A stretch of 64,000 nt of DNA from Poriferisulfidus sp963668445 (GCA_963668445.1 OY764335.1:806001-870000), one strand, 5' to 3'; shown: positions 8,190 through 17,317, numbered from the stretch's first letter. Made by a program: numbers and translations. Notes: generated by a model from the letters alone, not told the origin.

Positions 8190-9045
8190 CGCCGTCCGGA
8201 GCACGGTCCGCCGCGTCGTCTTCCGAGGCCTTCCAGGAGAGCAGCACGATGCGATTCCGGTGCAGTTTTGCGCCGGCTTCGATATAGGCTTCCAGAAAAT
8301 CGCGCCCGGGCGGAGCCGTGATCTGCGCAATCCGGCCGATTAGGCGGCCGGTCGGGTATGTATCGTCGAGGCTGGAAGTCAACAGGGCGTCGCCAGCGCG
8401 TATGTCGTTATGCTTGGGGACGAAGCGCAGCTTCAGGCCATGGCCGTTGCCGTGGGCGAGATAGCGGTCGCCCGTGCGTTCGTTGCGCACCAGCACGGCG
8501 TGCGCCGCGTCGGTAACCAGCAGCACGACGGATTGGAGCAGCCCGATTCGAGACACTTGTCCGACGATGCCGTGCGCGTCCAGTACCGGCTGGCCGATGT
8601 AGACGCCATCGCGCTCGCCGCGGTTGATGGTGATTTGCTGGCGAAAGGCGGCGGTGTCGACGCTGACGACTTCGGCGGCCAGCGTACGTCCCATGTGCGG
8701 CGAGGAATCCAGTTCCGCAAGCGTACGCAAATGGAGGTTTTCCTCCTGCAATGCATGCAAGGACAGAAGTTTTTGGCGCAGTTCCAGAAGCCGGTGGCGC
8801 AGCCGCCGATTCTCGTCGACGAGGCGTTCTGCGGCTCGGTAGCGTTCCTCGGCCCACTCGAACAGATGGATGGGCGCGAGGGCGGTAGCGGTGATGGCTT
8901 GGGAAGCGAGTCCGATGGCCGGTTCGGCGCGACTGGCCACCGCATAGCGGTAGTCCACGCTGGACAGCGTGCTGGCCAGCGTGATGCTGGCGACCAGCTT
9001 AATCCACAAAACTGTTGGAGCGAGGAGGTCGGAAAGATCGGCCAC
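8179..9045 (-). CDS. mreC: Rod shape-determining protein MreC
   Basis: 288 residues: short cytoplasmic N-terminus, one transmembrane helix, a coiled coil (about residues 65-105, RLRHRLLELRQKLLSLHALQEEN) and two beta-barrel domains facing the periplasm, with the family phrases INRGERDGVYIGQPVLDAHGIVGQV and SRIGLLQSVVLLVTDAAHAV. MreC bridges MreB, MreD and the RodA/PBP2 synthase. The last 20 residues (EDDAADRAPDGDAP) are an acidic tail beyond the usual core. Follows mreB by 29 bases. Confidence 0.93.
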   Translation of the reverse strand: MADLSDLLAPTVLWIKLVASITLASTLSSVDYRYAVASRAEPAIGLASQAITATALAPIHLFEWAEERYRAAERLVDENRRLRHRLLELRQKLLSLHALQEENLHLRTLAELDSSPHMGRTLAAEVVSVDTAAFRQQITINRGERDGVYIGQPVLDAHGIVGQVSRIGLLQSVVLLVTDAAHAVLVRNERTGDRYLAHGNGHGLKLRFVPKHNDIRAGDALLTSSLDDTYPTGRLIGRIAQITAPPGRDFLEAYIEAGAKLHRNRIVLLSWKASEDDAADRAPDGDAP

Positions 9046-9074
9046 GTTGCCAGATCTAAGGTTGGAGTGTTAGG

Positions 9075-10106
9075 TCAGGCAACCGAGTTTTGCGGGCGCT
9101 TCATGTCGTTTTCCAAAACCCTGCCGCCGCCTCGGGCCACGCAGTACAAGGGTTCATCCGCGGTCACGACCGGAATGCCGATTTCTTGGCTCAGCAGGTC
9201 GTCGATGCCTGTCAACATGGCGCCGCCGCCAGTGACCACGATGCCATTGCTCATGATGTCCGAAGTCAGGTCTGGCGGCGTCTGGTCGAGCACGGCGCGG
9301 ATTTGGTCTAGAATGGCGCGCAGCGGATCCTGCAAGGCATCGTTGACTTCGTTGCTGTTGATGGTGATGCTGCGGGGCGCTCCGTCGGCCAGATTGCGGC
9401 CGCGCACTTCCATCTCTTCGATATCTTGCGGCCGGGAAGCGTTGCCGATCGTGTGCTTGATAATCTCGGCGGTGCTCTCTCCGATCAAGAGTCCGAAGCT
9501 GCGGCGCACATAGTCGATGATGCTTTGGCTGAAGTGGTCGCCGCCAGTCCGCGAGGAGGCGCCGTAGACGATTTCGCCCAGCGACAGCACGGCGACCTCG
9601 GATGTGCCGCCGCCGATATCAAGCACGAAGTAGCCGCGCGGCTCCTGAATGTTGAGGCCGGCGCCGATGGCGGCAAGAATGGGTTCTTCGTAGACGTACA
9701 CCTTGCGGGCGCCGGCCGTGGCGGCGGCGGCCTGGATGGCGTGGCGTTCGACCTGCGTGGCGCCGTAGGGCACGCAGATCAAGACGCGCGGGCCAATCGG
9801 GAACAAGCGCCGGCGCATCGTCTTGCGGATGAAATGCTGGAGCATTTTCTCGGCTGCGTCGTAGTCCGCGATTACGCCGTCGCGCAAGGGGCGGATGACT
9901 TCGATGTTGTGCGGCGTGCGGCCGATCATGGTTTTGGCTTCGGTGCCGATCGCTTCGATTCGGTTCTTATCGCGGATGTCCACGTATTTGCGTATGGCGA
10001 CCACCGAAGGCTCATTCAGTACAATGCCCTTGTTCGGGACGTAGACCAACGTGTTGGCCGTGCCCAAGTCGATGGCCATGTCTTCGCTTAATAGCTTGCG
10101 CAACAC
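9075..10106 (-). CDS. mreB: Rod shape-determining protein MreB
   Basis: 343 residues, the normal length. Bacterial actin homologue that binds ATP and polymerises under the inner membrane. Start is GTG at 10106, preceded by an AGAGGA ribosome binding site; the protein begins MLRKLLSEDMAIDLGTANTLVY with the phosphate-1 loop DLGTANT, the phosphate-2 loop DIGGGTSEVAVL and the adenosine motif VVTGGGAMLTG all in place. First gene of mreBCD. It is divergent from gatC; the intervening 180 bases must hold both promoters. Confidence 0.96.
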   Translation of the reverse strand: MLRKLLSEDMAIDLGTANTLVYVPNKGIVLNEPSVVAIRKYVDIRDKNRIEAIGTEAKTMIGRTPHNIEVIRPLRDGVIADYDAAEKMLQHFIRKTMRRRLFPIGPRVLICVPYGATQVERHAIQAAAATAGARKVYVYEEPILAAIGAGLNIQEPRGYFVLDIGGGTSEVAVLSLGEIVYGASSRTGGDHFSQSIIDYVRRSFGLLIGESTAEIIKHTIGNASRPQDIEEMEVRGRNLADGAPRSITINSNEVNDALQDPLRAILDQIRAVLDQTPPDLTSDIMSNGIVVTGGGAMLTGIDDLLSQEIGIPVVTADEPLYCVARGGGRVLENDMKRPQNSVA

Positions 10107-10289
10107 CGTGAGTTCCTCTGGAAGGAAAGGGGAGATGGGTGAAATCCGAGTGGAATTATATACTTTTCAGCGACCGCGCCTGCGACGTTCCGGAGGTCGC
10201 CACGTCTGGCACGCCTCCCGCCGGAGGGCAGGGATGCCGCTATACTGGGCTGTCGGCGGCAAACGGCCGACGCTTCATGCGGGATGCTC

Positions 10290-10583
10290 ATGGATTTGAA
10301 TGCGGCCCTAGTGCGCCAGATTGCCCAATTGGCCAAATTGCGGCCGAGTCCCGAGGAAGAGGCTCGGCTGCTCCGCGATATGGGCGAAATTTTGGAGTTT
10401 TTCGCCCAGCTCAGCGCGGCGGATACGGCCGGTGTCGAGCCGATGGCGCACCCGCTGCAAGTCACGCAGCGGCTACGCGAAGACAAAGCGCTGGAGCCTG
10501 ACCGGCGCGAAGAGCATCAGGCGCTGGCGCCACGGGCGGAGGCGGGGCTGTACCGGGTGCCGCGCGTGCTGGGGTCGGGCTGA
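10290..10583 (+). CDS. gatC: Asp/Glu-tRNA amidotransferase subunit C
   Basis: 97 residues. Small chaperone-like subunit that wraps GatA and GatB in the GatCAB complex, which amidates misacylated Glu-tRNA(Gln) or Asp-tRNA(Asn). The helix LVRQIAQLAKLRPSPEEEARLLRDMGEILEF is the family hallmark. ATG at 10290 is preferred to the ATG two codons earlier (10284) because a GGGA lies at better spacing and other GatC proteins start at this point. The stop overlaps the ATG of gatA by one base. Confidence 0.92.
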   Translation: MDLNAALVRQIAQLAKLRPSPEEEARLLRDMGEILEFFAQLSAADTAGVEPMAHPLQVTQRLREDKALEPDRREEHQALAPRAEAGLYRVPRVLGSG

Positions 10584-12037
10584 TGCACGAGCGCGGCCTT
10601 CTGGAGCAGGCACGGGCGCTGGAGGCGCGTGAGATCTCCAGCCGCGAACTGACCGCGTTGTATCTGGAGCGGGTGAAAGCGCACGACGAGGCGCTCAACA
10701 GTTTCATCACCGTGACGGCGGAATCGGCACTGGAGCAGGCCGATGCGGCCGACCGGGCTCGCACGGGCGGCACTGCCGGACCGCTGGCAGGCGTGCCGAT
10801 GGCGCATAAGGATATTTTCTGCACGCAAGGCGTCCGCACCAGTTGCGGTTCGCGCATGCTGGACAATTTCGTGGCTCCGTACGATGCCGAAGTGGTGTCG
10901 CGCCTGCGGGAGGCCGGCATGGTGATGCTCGGCAAGACCAACATGGACGAATTCGCCATGGGCTCGTCAAACGAAACGAGTTATTACGGGCCGGTGCGCA
11001 ATCCGTGGGACTTGGAGTGCGTTCCGGGCGGTTCCAGTGGCGGTTCGGCGGCAGCGGTGGCGGCACGGTTGGCACCGGTTGCGACGGCGACCGATACCGG
11101 CGGCTCGATTCGGCAGCCGGCGTCGTTTTGCGGAGTGACCGGCCTCAAGCCGACGTACGGGCGCGTCTCGCGGTTCGGCATGGTGGCATTCGCGTCCAGT
11201 TTGGACCAAGGCGGCGTCTTGGGCGTGAGTGCCGAAGATTGCGCGGCGCTGCTGGGCATCATGGCGGGCTTTGATGACCGCGATTCGACTTGCGTGGACC
11301 GTCCTGCACCGGATTACCTGGCGGAGCTGGAGCGGCCCGTTGCGGGCCTGCGCATCGGCCTGCCGAAGGAGTTCTTCGATGCGCAGTTGGATGGACGGAT
11401 TCGGGAATCGGTGGAAGAGGCGGCGGCGGCATGGGAGGAACTCGGGGCTCGTTTGCAGGAGGTTTCATTGCCGAATCTGCCGCTTGCCACGCCGGCCTAT
11501 TACGTAATCGCTTCTGCCGAGTGCTCGTCGAATCTGGCTCGCTACGACGGCGTGCGCTATGGCCATCGCTGCGCGGAGCCGAAAGATCTTGAAGATATGT
11601 TCTGCCGTTCGCGCGAGGAAGGCTTCGGTGCGGAAGCGCGGCGGCGCATCATGGTCGGGACGTATGCCTTGTCGGAGGGCTACTACGATGCCTATTACCT
11701 GAAGGCGCAACGCGTCCGGCAACTGATCAGCCAGGATTTCCAGGAAGCTTTTGCAGAGGTCGATGTCATTGCGGCGCCAGTGTCGCCAACGCTGCCGTTT
11801 GCATTAGGCGAGAACATCGAAGACCCGGTTGCCATGTACCTGCTCGACTGCTACACCATTCCGGTCAATTTGGCAGGCTTGCCGGGGCTGGCGCTGCCGG
11901 CGCGGCCGGTGGAAGGACTTCCGGTCGGCGTACAGTTGATCGGCAACTATTTCGAAGAGGCGCTGCTGCTTGCCGTAGGCGCTGCGTGGCAACGGGAGAC
12001 GGAGTGGCATCGCGCGATGCCCCCAGGGTTCGCATGA
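10583..12037 (+). CDS. gatA: Asp/Glu-tRNA amidotransferase subunit A
   Basis: 484 residues. Amidase that releases ammonia from glutamine for GatB. The Ser-cisSer-Lys catalytic triad of the amidase signature family is visible: Lys in PMAHKDIFCTQG, the cis-Ser in GGSSGGSAAAVAARL, and the nucleophilic Ser in ATDTGGSIRQPASFCG. Length and order match the family throughout. Middle gene of gatCAB, with one-base and four-base overlaps to its neighbours, indicating tight translational coupling. Confidence 0.97.
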   Translation: MHERGLLEQARALEAREISSRELTALYLERVKAHDEALNSFITVTAESALEQADAADRARTGGTAGPLAGVPMAHKDIFCTQGVRTSCGSRMLDNFVAPYDAEVVSRLREAGMVMLGKTNMDEFAMGSSNETSYYGPVRNPWDLECVPGGSSGGSAAAVAARLAPVATATDTGGSIRQPASFCGVTGLKPTYGRVSRFGMVAFASSLDQGGVLGVSAEDCAALLGIMAGFDDRDSTCVDRPAPDYLAELERPVAGLRIGLPKEFFDAQLDGRIRESVEEAAAAWEELGARLQEVSLPNLPLATPAYYVIASAECSSNLARYDGVRYGHRCAEPKDLEDMFCRSREEGFGAEARRRIMVGTYALSEGYYDAYYLKAQRVRQLISQDFQEAFAEVDVIAAPVSPTLPFALGENIEDPVAMYLLDCYTIPVNLAGLPGLALPARPVEGLPVGVQLIGNYFEEALLLAVGAAWQRETEWHRAMPPGFA

Positions 12038-13476
12038 GCGGTTGGGAGACGGTGATCGGGCTGGAAATCCATGCCCAGCTGGCGACGCGCAGCAAGCTGT
12101 TTTCGGCAGCGCCGACGCAGTACGGGGCCGAACCGAATCGGCAGGCGTGTGGCATCGACTTGGGCTTGCCGGGGGTGTTGCCGGTCGTCAATCGCGAAGC
12201 GGTCCGGATGGCGGTGCGGTTCGGGCTTGCGGTGCAGGCGCGCATCTGCTCGCCGTGCGTGTTCGCGCGCAAGAACTACTTTTACCCGGATTTGCCGAAG
12301 GGCTATCAAATCAGCCAATACGAGCAGCCGATCGTCGCCGGAGGTACGGTCGAGTTCGAATTGCCGGATGGCGCACGGCGGCGTATCGAACTGACGCGGG
12401 CGCATCTGGAGGAGGACGCGGGCAAGCTGCTGCACGAAGGCTATGCCGGCGAAAGTGCGGTCGATCTCAATCGGGCCGGCGTGCCGCTGATGGAAATCGT
12501 GTCGGAGCCGCAGATGCGCAGTCCCGAAGAAGCGACGGCCTACATGCGCACGCTCCATGGCATCGTCACGTGCTTGGAGATTTGCGACGGCAATATGGAG
12601 GAAGGATCGTTCCGCTGCGATGCCAATATTTCCCTGCGCCCGCCCGGTATCTCCGAGTTGGGCGTCAAAGTGGAGATTAAGAATCTCAACTCGTTCCGCT
12701 TCGTGGAGCGTGCGCTGCGCTATGAACAGCGGCGACAGGCCGAGGCGCTGCAGCGAGGCGAAGAGATCGTGCAAGAAACGCGGCTGTACGACGTGGCCGC
12801 CGATTGCACGCGGCCGATGCGTACGAAGGAGCATGCGGACGACTATCGCTACTTTCCGGATCCGGATCTGCTCCCGGTCGTCGTGGATGAAGCCGTGCAG
12901 GCCGAGGTGGCGGCGACGTTGCCGGAACTGCCGCTGGCGCGACGGACACGGCTGATGGAGCAGTACGGGCTATCGGCCGAACCGGCGGGCCTGCTGGTGC
13001 AAAGCCGCGCTCGCGCCGAGTACTTCGAAGCCGCAGTAGCTGCAGGTGCCGATGCGACCACGGCCGGGAACTGGGTCGTCGGCGAAGTGTTGCCCCGGAT
13101 GAAGAAGCACCAGATTGAAGGCGATGAGCCACCTGTAAGCGCGGCCGCCTTGGCACGTTTGCTGCAATGCCTTGATGCGGGGGATGTGTCGAACAATGCC
13201 GCTCGCGAAGTGCTTGATGCCATGTGGGCAGGCGAGGGTGAGGCGGATGGCATCATTGAAGCGCGCGGGTTGCGTCAAGTGGGTGCGGGGGCGGAACTGG
13301 ACCAGTGGATTACTCAAGCTCTGGATGCGCATCCGGATGAGGTTGCGCAGTATCGCAGCGGCAAAGATAAACTGCTAGGCTTTTTCGTGGGACAGGTGAT
13401 GAAGGCTTCGGGAGGCAAGGCGGAGCCCAAGCAGGTGGGCGAGCAGTTGCGGGCGCGGTTGTCGGAAACGGACTGA
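12034..13476 (+). CDS. gatB: Asp/Glu-tRNA amidotransferase subunit B
   Basis: 480 residues from the ATG at 12034 that overlaps the gatA stop (ATGA). GatB binds the misacylated tRNA and carries out the kinase/amidotransfer step. It starts with WETVIGLEIHAQLATRSKLF, contains the conserved LEEDAGKLLHE and VDLNRAGVPLMEIVSEP motifs of the cradle domain, and ends with the YqeY-like helical tail (KDKLLGFFVGQVMKASGGKAEP). An upstream in-frame ATG inside gatA would add only non-homologous residues. Presence of gatCAB implies that at least one of Gln-tRNA or Asn-tRNA is made by the indirect route. Confidence 0.97.
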   Translation: MSGWETVIGLEIHAQLATRSKLFSAAPTQYGAEPNRQACGIDLGLPGVLPVVNREAVRMAVRFGLAVQARICSPCVFARKNYFYPDLPKGYQISQYEQPIVAGGTVEFELPDGARRRIELTRAHLEEDAGKLLHEGYAGESAVDLNRAGVPLMEIVSEPQMRSPEEATAYMRTLHGIVTCLEICDGNMEEGSFRCDANISLRPPGISELGVKVEIKNLNSFRFVERALRYEQRRQAEALQRGEEIVQETRLYDVAADCTRPMRTKEHADDYRYFPDPDLLPVVVDEAVQAEVAATLPELPLARRTRLMEQYGLSAEPAGLLVQSRARAEYFEAAVAAGADATTAGNWVVGEVLPRMKKHQIEGDEPPVSAAALARLLQCLDAGDVSNNAAREVLDAMWAGEGEADGIIEARGLRQVGAGAELDQWITQALDAHPDEVAQYRSGKDKLLGFFVGQVMKASGGKAEPKQVGEQLRARLSETD

Positions 13477-13605
13477 AAGGAACTCCACAATTCGATCCGT
13501 AGCTGGGCGAGGGCGCATCGACCGGGGCAGGGGATTTCCCGGCAAAAGCCAAGGATACGACCATAATTTTGAGGAAAATAAGGATTTAATAGTAAATATT
13601 TGTAT

Positions 13606-13635
13606 TTGCAAGGGTTTTTAGAATTTTTGTACAAA
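13606..13635 (+). promoter_or_regulatory. Candidate promoter ahead of the first porin
   Basis: TTGCAA (13606-13611) and TACAAA (13630-13635) with an 18-base spacer lie in the AT-rich 13550-13655 stretch that separates gatB from the first porin. Position and composition fit a sigma-70 promoter, but transcription from here would meet no in-frame ATG, GTG or TTG before the one inside the signal-peptide region at 13682. Confidence 0.35.
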
Positions 13636-13638
13636 GTA

Positions 13639-13655
13639 GGAAATACAATTTCTAA
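13639..13655 (-). repeat. Degraded copy of the short border repeat at the first porin
   Basis: On the minus strand this reads TTAGAAATTGTATTTCC, two mismatches from TTAGAAATGGTACTTCC, the start of the repeat that borders the other porins and toxin-antitoxin units. As in those, the first bases coincide with the porin's FLIV codons. Confidence 0.5.
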
Positions 13656-13681
13656 TCGTCCTCGCGCTGGCGGCGGCCCCG

Positions 13682-15238
13682 ATGGCGGCCCAGGCCGAGA
13701 CGATCAACCTGTACGGGTGGCAGAACCACTCGTGGGAGTTCGTGGACGAGAACGGCCGCAACTACGACCGCATCCAGTCGAACGCGGGCAACATCGGCTT
13801 CGGGGCCAGCGTCGACACCGGCATGGACGGCATCCACGTCACCCTGCAGTGCGAGCAGTTCACCTACTACAACCACTTCGCGGGCGGCACCGGCTGGTGC
13901 AACCGCAACTCGAAGATCGGCCTGAAGCACCCGATGGCGGGCGAGATCATGCTGGCCACCTGGCTGCTGCCCTACAACGAGGGCGTGGCGCAGTGGGTGG
14001 ACCCGTTCTACGACGCGGGCGCGGACTCGCACACCAGCATCATGGGCTCGGTGGGCGCGAACACGATCTTCTACAACACCGGCGACTTCGACCAGCAGGC
14101 TTCGGCCTCGGGGCCGAAAACGAACTTCGCTGGCATAAATGTCGACGAGGACGGCGGTTCCGTTTACGGGTTGCCCGAGTTCAACTATGCGGGCGGGGGC
14201 TACGACACGGGCTTCAACCGGCGCCAGGAGAACATCATCCAGTACTGGTCGCCGGACTGGAACGGGTTCGTGTTCCGGTTCGCGTGGACGGCCGGCAAGC
14301 GCGACGAGACCGCGGCCCCGCGGGGCGGCGGCGAGATCGACCCGATCATCCGCTCGTCGAGTCTGGCGTACACCAACGGCCCGCTGTGGCTGGCGGTGAC
14401 GTGGCAGGACCATGAGGACTGGACGGCGGTGTCGGTCGGCGAGATGAACTCCTCCGACGCGGAGAGCTTCCGCGTTGCGGGCCGCTACATCATGGACATG
14501 GGCGACGGCGTGAGCGTGCAGATCTCGGCCATGTGGGAAGACCTGGAGTACGAGTTCAACAACGTGACCAACTTCGACACGGTGATGGGCGCGTTCGGCT
14601 ACGGCAACAGCATGTCCTACGGCGGCGTGATGCACGACGTCGGCTATACGGGGAATGTCGGCAACGAGACCGTGACCGGGCTTGACAACACTGGCGATGC
14701 AGCCTTTTTCACGGGGCTCGATGGTTACACGAATGCGGATGATTCTGCGACGCAGGCCACCATACGTGGTTTAGACGATGTGAATGCTGTTCAAGGTGCA
14801 ATCCAAGCGGGCACTGTCAATACTGCGACTGATGCCCAGAAAGCCGTGCTCAAGGCTCTGAGCGGAGAAATGGATATGTACGGGCGGAATCGGGAGACCA
14901 TGGACGGCAACGTCAAGGTCGAGCGCGATGCTTGGATGGTGTCGGGCAAGGTCAAGTTCGGCGGCCCGGTGGACTTCCGCTTCTCGTACATGGACGCGGA
15001 CGATCTGGAAGTGTCCGGCACGGCCCTCGGCGGCGACTGGAACGACACCGCGGCGGACGCATGGAACGTCGGGCTGTTCTACACCATGCCGGCCGGCACG
15101 GAGCTGCGCCTGACCTATTCCGAAGTCGACAACGACGACAACGGCACCTACGGCCAGGGCATTTCGGGCTCGGGCCTGGGCACGGCTGGAAGCGAAATCG
15201 AAATGTTCGCCCTCGGCATCGTGCACTGGTTCGACTGA
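13682..15238 (+). CDS. Outer-membrane porin, copy 1 (start codon region abnormal)
   Basis: About 518 residues of a beta-barrel porin beginning ETINLYGWQNHSWEFVD and ending ALGIVHWFD with a C-terminal aromatic residue, the outer-membrane insertion signal. Alternating aromatic/polar strands run throughout. Upstream, the frame continues FLIVLALAAAP into what should be a signal peptide, but a TAG at 13636-13638 closes it and no ATG, GTG or TTG precedes the ATG at 13682, which lies inside the signal sequence (MAAQAETIN). As written it would lack most of its signal peptide. Residues 1-300 and the last 90 are almost identical to copies 2-4; the block at about 14560-14905 is unique. Convergent with copy 2. 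Could be a silent cassette or a gene that has lost its start. Confidence 0.8.
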   Translation: MAAQAETINLYGWQNHSWEFVDENGRNYDRIQSNAGNIGFGASVDTGMDGIHVTLQCEQFTYYNHFAGGTGWCNRNSKIGLKHPMAGEIMLATWLLPYNEGVAQWVDPFYDAGADSHTSIMGSVGANTIFYNTGDFDQQASASGPKTNFAGINVDEDGGSVYGLPEFNYAGGGYDTGFNRRQENIIQYWSPDWNGFVFRFAWTAGKRDETAAPRGGGEIDPIIRSSSLAYTNGPLWLAVTWQDHEDWTAVSVGEMNSSDAESFRVAGRYIMDMGDGVSVQISAMWEDLEYEFNNVTNFDTVMGAFGYGNSMSYGGVMHDVGYTGNVGNETVTGLDNTGDAAFFTGLDGYTNADDSATQATIRGLDDVNAVQGAIQAGTVNTATDAQKAVLKALSGEMDMYGRNRETMDGNVKVERDAWMVSGKVKFGGPVDFRFSYMDADDLEVSGTALGGDWNDTAADAWNVGLFYTMPAGTELRLTYSEVDNDDNGTYGQGISGSGLGTAGSEIEMFALGIVHWFD

Positions 15239-15265
15239 GTCCTTCGGTCCAACCGGGCTAATCAG

Positions 15266-15297
15266 GAAGGCGCCCTCCGGGGCGCCTTCTTTTTTTA
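15266..15297 (+). terminator. Rho-independent terminator of porin copy 1
   Basis: GAAGGCGCC and GGCGCCTTC form a 9-bp stem around a short CTCCGG-type loop, followed by a T run. The same stem follows copies 2 and 4, showing that the duplicated unit includes its terminator. Confidence 0.9.
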
Positions 15298-15661
15298 AGA
15301 ATCAAATGCCATCCCAGCCACTCGGAATTTGTTGTCCGCCGGCCGCGGCCCAAGGAGGATAAACCTGCCCGCGCCGCCAATCGTGGTTGCAACTCCGGCT
15401 CCGAGGAAGCGCTTGCGACCGTCCGGGATGCAGCAACTCGCAGGAAGCCGCCGAAATCGCGTGAGGAATGCTTCGTGGCTCTTGAGGGCATCGATCTTGC
15501 CTGCCCGGAAGCGATGCCGCGGGAACGCATGAATGCCAATGCGGCCGGGCGAAGCCCCGGCTCCGCAAGCCATGGAAGCAAGCGCGCCGCTGTCGCCGCA
15601 GGCTCTGCAACGGAGAAGCGCCTGGAAAGGCGGGGATCGTCTTTGGGTGCGATGGTGCGCT
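15298..15661. other. Spacer between convergent porins, no gene recognised
   Basis: 364 bases between the terminators of porin copies 1 and 2. Short open frames exist on both strands but show no family resemblance, no plausible start site and no signal. This is the central segment of a large inverted repeat formed by the two porins. Confidence 0.6.
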
Positions 15662-15691
15662 AAAAAAGAAGGCGCCCCGGAGGGCGCCTTC
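15662..15691 (-). terminator. Rho-independent terminator of porin copy 2
   Basis: On the minus strand GAAGGCGCC and GGCGCCTTC form the same stem as at copy 1, followed by a run of T. It lies 28 bases after the stop codon. Confidence 0.88.
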
Positions 15692-15718
15692 CTGATTAGC
15701 CCGATTGGACTGAAGGAC

Positions 15719-17245
15719 TCAGTCGAACCAGTGCACGATGCCGAGGGCGAACATCTCGACTTTCGCGCCGTGGGTTCCCAGGCCCGTGCCCGAAATGCCC
15801 TGCCCGTAGGAGCCGTTCTTGTCGTTGTCGACCTCGGAATAGGTCAGGCGCAGCTCCGTGCCGGCCGGCATGGTGTAGAACAGCCCGACATTCCATGCGT
15901 CCGCCGCGGTGTCGCTCAAATCGAACGAACTGCCGGCGCCAGAGAACTCCAGATCGTCCGCGTCCATGTACGAGAAGCGGAAGTCCACCGGGCCGCCGAA
16001 CTTGACCTTGCCCGACACCATCCAGGCGTCGCGCTCGACCTTGAGGTTGCTGCCCATGGACGCATAGTTCCTGGCATCGAGCACCGTGTCGTCGTCGGCA
16101 TTGCCGGCCGTATTGTCAGCGCCGTCGGGGTCGCAAAGAACGGCATTGCCATCAGCATCGTCGCTACAGTTGAAATCGCTCAAGTTAGTTCCGGTAATCA
16201 CCTTCAGAGCATTACTGTCGTTAACGTCCTTGCCTTCCACGTCAATCGTCTTCATGGCGAGGTCCTTAAACCCGAACGCGGTCATCGCCGCGTCGAGGCC
16301 GGAGACGTTGTTGAACTCGTACTCCAGGTCTTCCCACATGGCCGAGACCTGCACGCTCACGCCGTCGCCCATGTCCATGATGTAGCGGCCCGCCAGGCGG
16401 AAGCTCTCCGCGTCCGAGGAGGCCATCTCGCCGACGGAGTAAGCGCTCCAATCCTCGTGGTCCTGCCACGTCACCGCCAGCCACAGCGGGCCGTTGGTGT
16501 ACGCCAGGCTCGACGAGCGGATGATCGGGTCGATCTCGCCGCCGCCCCGCGGGGCCGCGGTCTCGTCGCGGTTGCCGGCCGTCCATGCGAACCGGAACAC
16601 GAACCCGTTCCAGTCCGGCGACCAGTACTGGATGATGTTCTCCTGGCGCCGGTTGAAGCCCGTGTCGTAGCCCCCGCCCGCATAGTTGAACTCGGGCAAC
16701 CCGTAAACGGAACCGCCGTCCTCGTCGACATTTATGCCAGCGAAGTTCGTTTTCGGCCCCGAGGCCGAAGCCTGCTGGTCGAAGTCGCCGGTGTTGTAGA
16801 AGATCGTGTTCGCGCCCACCGAGCCCATGATGCTGGTGTGCGAGTCCGCGCCCGCGTCGTAGAACGGGTCCACCCACTGCGCCACGCCCTCGTTGTAGGG
16901 CAGCAGCCAGGTGGCCAGCATGATCTCGCCCGCCATCGGGTGCTTCAGGCCGATCTTCGAGTTGCGGTTGCACCAGCCGGTGCCGCCCGCGAAGTGGTTG
17001 TAGTAGGTGAACTGCTCGCACTGCAGGGTGACGTGGATGCCGTCCATGCCGGTGTCGACGCTGGCCCCGAAGCCGATGTTGCCCGCGTTCGACTGGATGC
17101 GGTCGAAGCTGCGCCCGCCGTCGATGTCCACGAACTCCCACGAGTGGTTCTGCCACCCGTACAGGTTGATCGTCTCGGCCTGGGCCGCCATCGGGGCCGC
17201 CGCCAGCGCGAGGACGATTAGAAATGGTACTTCCGCGCCATGCAA
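15719..17245 (-). CDS. Outer-membrane porin, copy 2
   Basis: 508 residues if translation begins at TTG 17245, the only possible start after an in-frame TGA. The resulting leader (MHGAEVPFLIVLALAAAPMAAQA) has a good hydrophobic core and AQA cleavage site but no Lys or Arg in its n-region, so it is a poor signal peptide, and no ribosome binding site is visible. From there the protein matches copy 1: same N-terminal strands, same NFAGINVDEDGG loop and same C-terminal HWFD end. The large variable block (about residues 318-398) is Asp-rich with two Cys (CSDDADGNAVLCDPDG) and differs from all other copies. Divergent from the DUF433/DUF5615 pair A. A porin family assignment is secure; expression is doubtful. 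Confidence 0.85.
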   Translation of the reverse strand: MHGAEVPFLIVLALAAAPMAAQAETINLYGWQNHSWEFVDIDGGRSFDRIQSNAGNIGFGASVDTGMDGIHVTLQCEQFTYYNHFAGGTGWCNRNSKIGLKHPMAGEIMLATWLLPYNEGVAQWVDPFYDAGADSHTSIMGSVGANTIFYNTGDFDQQASASGPKTNFAGINVDEDGGSVYGLPEFNYAGGGYDTGFNRRQENIIQYWSPDWNGFVFRFAWTAGNRDETAAPRGGGEIDPIIRSSSLAYTNGPLWLAVTWQDHEDWSAYSVGEMASSDAESFRLAGRYIMDMGDGVSVQVSAMWEDLEYEFNNVSGLDAAMTAFGFKDLAMKTIDVEGKDVNDSNALKVITGTNLSDFNCSDDADGNAVLCDPDGADNTAGNADDDTVLDARNYASMGSNLKVERDAWMVSGKVKFGGPVDFRFSYMDADDLEFSGAGSSFDLSDTAADAWNVGLFYTMPAGTELRLTYSEVDNDKNGSYGQGISGTGLGTHGAKVEMFALGIVHWFD

Positions 17246-17258
17246 AAATGGCCGGAAT
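17218..17258 (+). repeat. Border repeat A-left with imperfect hairpin
   Basis: Begins TTAGAAATGGTACTTCC and contains TTCCGCGCCAT, loop GCAAAA, ATGGCCGGAA, a 10-bp stem with one bulged base (17231-17257). It overlaps the 5' end of porin copy 2 and precedes toxin-antitoxin unit A; the same element recurs 837 bases later at 18055 in direct orientation. Confidence 0.85.
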
Positions 17259-17317
17259 CACTGGGGAAGGCCATTCATGAACCTGCGGGCAAACCTGTGC
17301 ACAGAGCCCGTGCAATA

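Noticed and set aside
15298..15661. Small open frames in the spacer between porins 1 and 2
   Set aside because: No family resemblance, no ribosome binding sites, and the frames overlap each other on both strands.
15533..17221. Long open frames antisense to the porins (also at 23895-25583 and 13652-14635)
   Set aside because: They mirror the porin codons, rich in Val, Ala, Arg and His with no recognisable domains, and repeat in every copy because the porins do.
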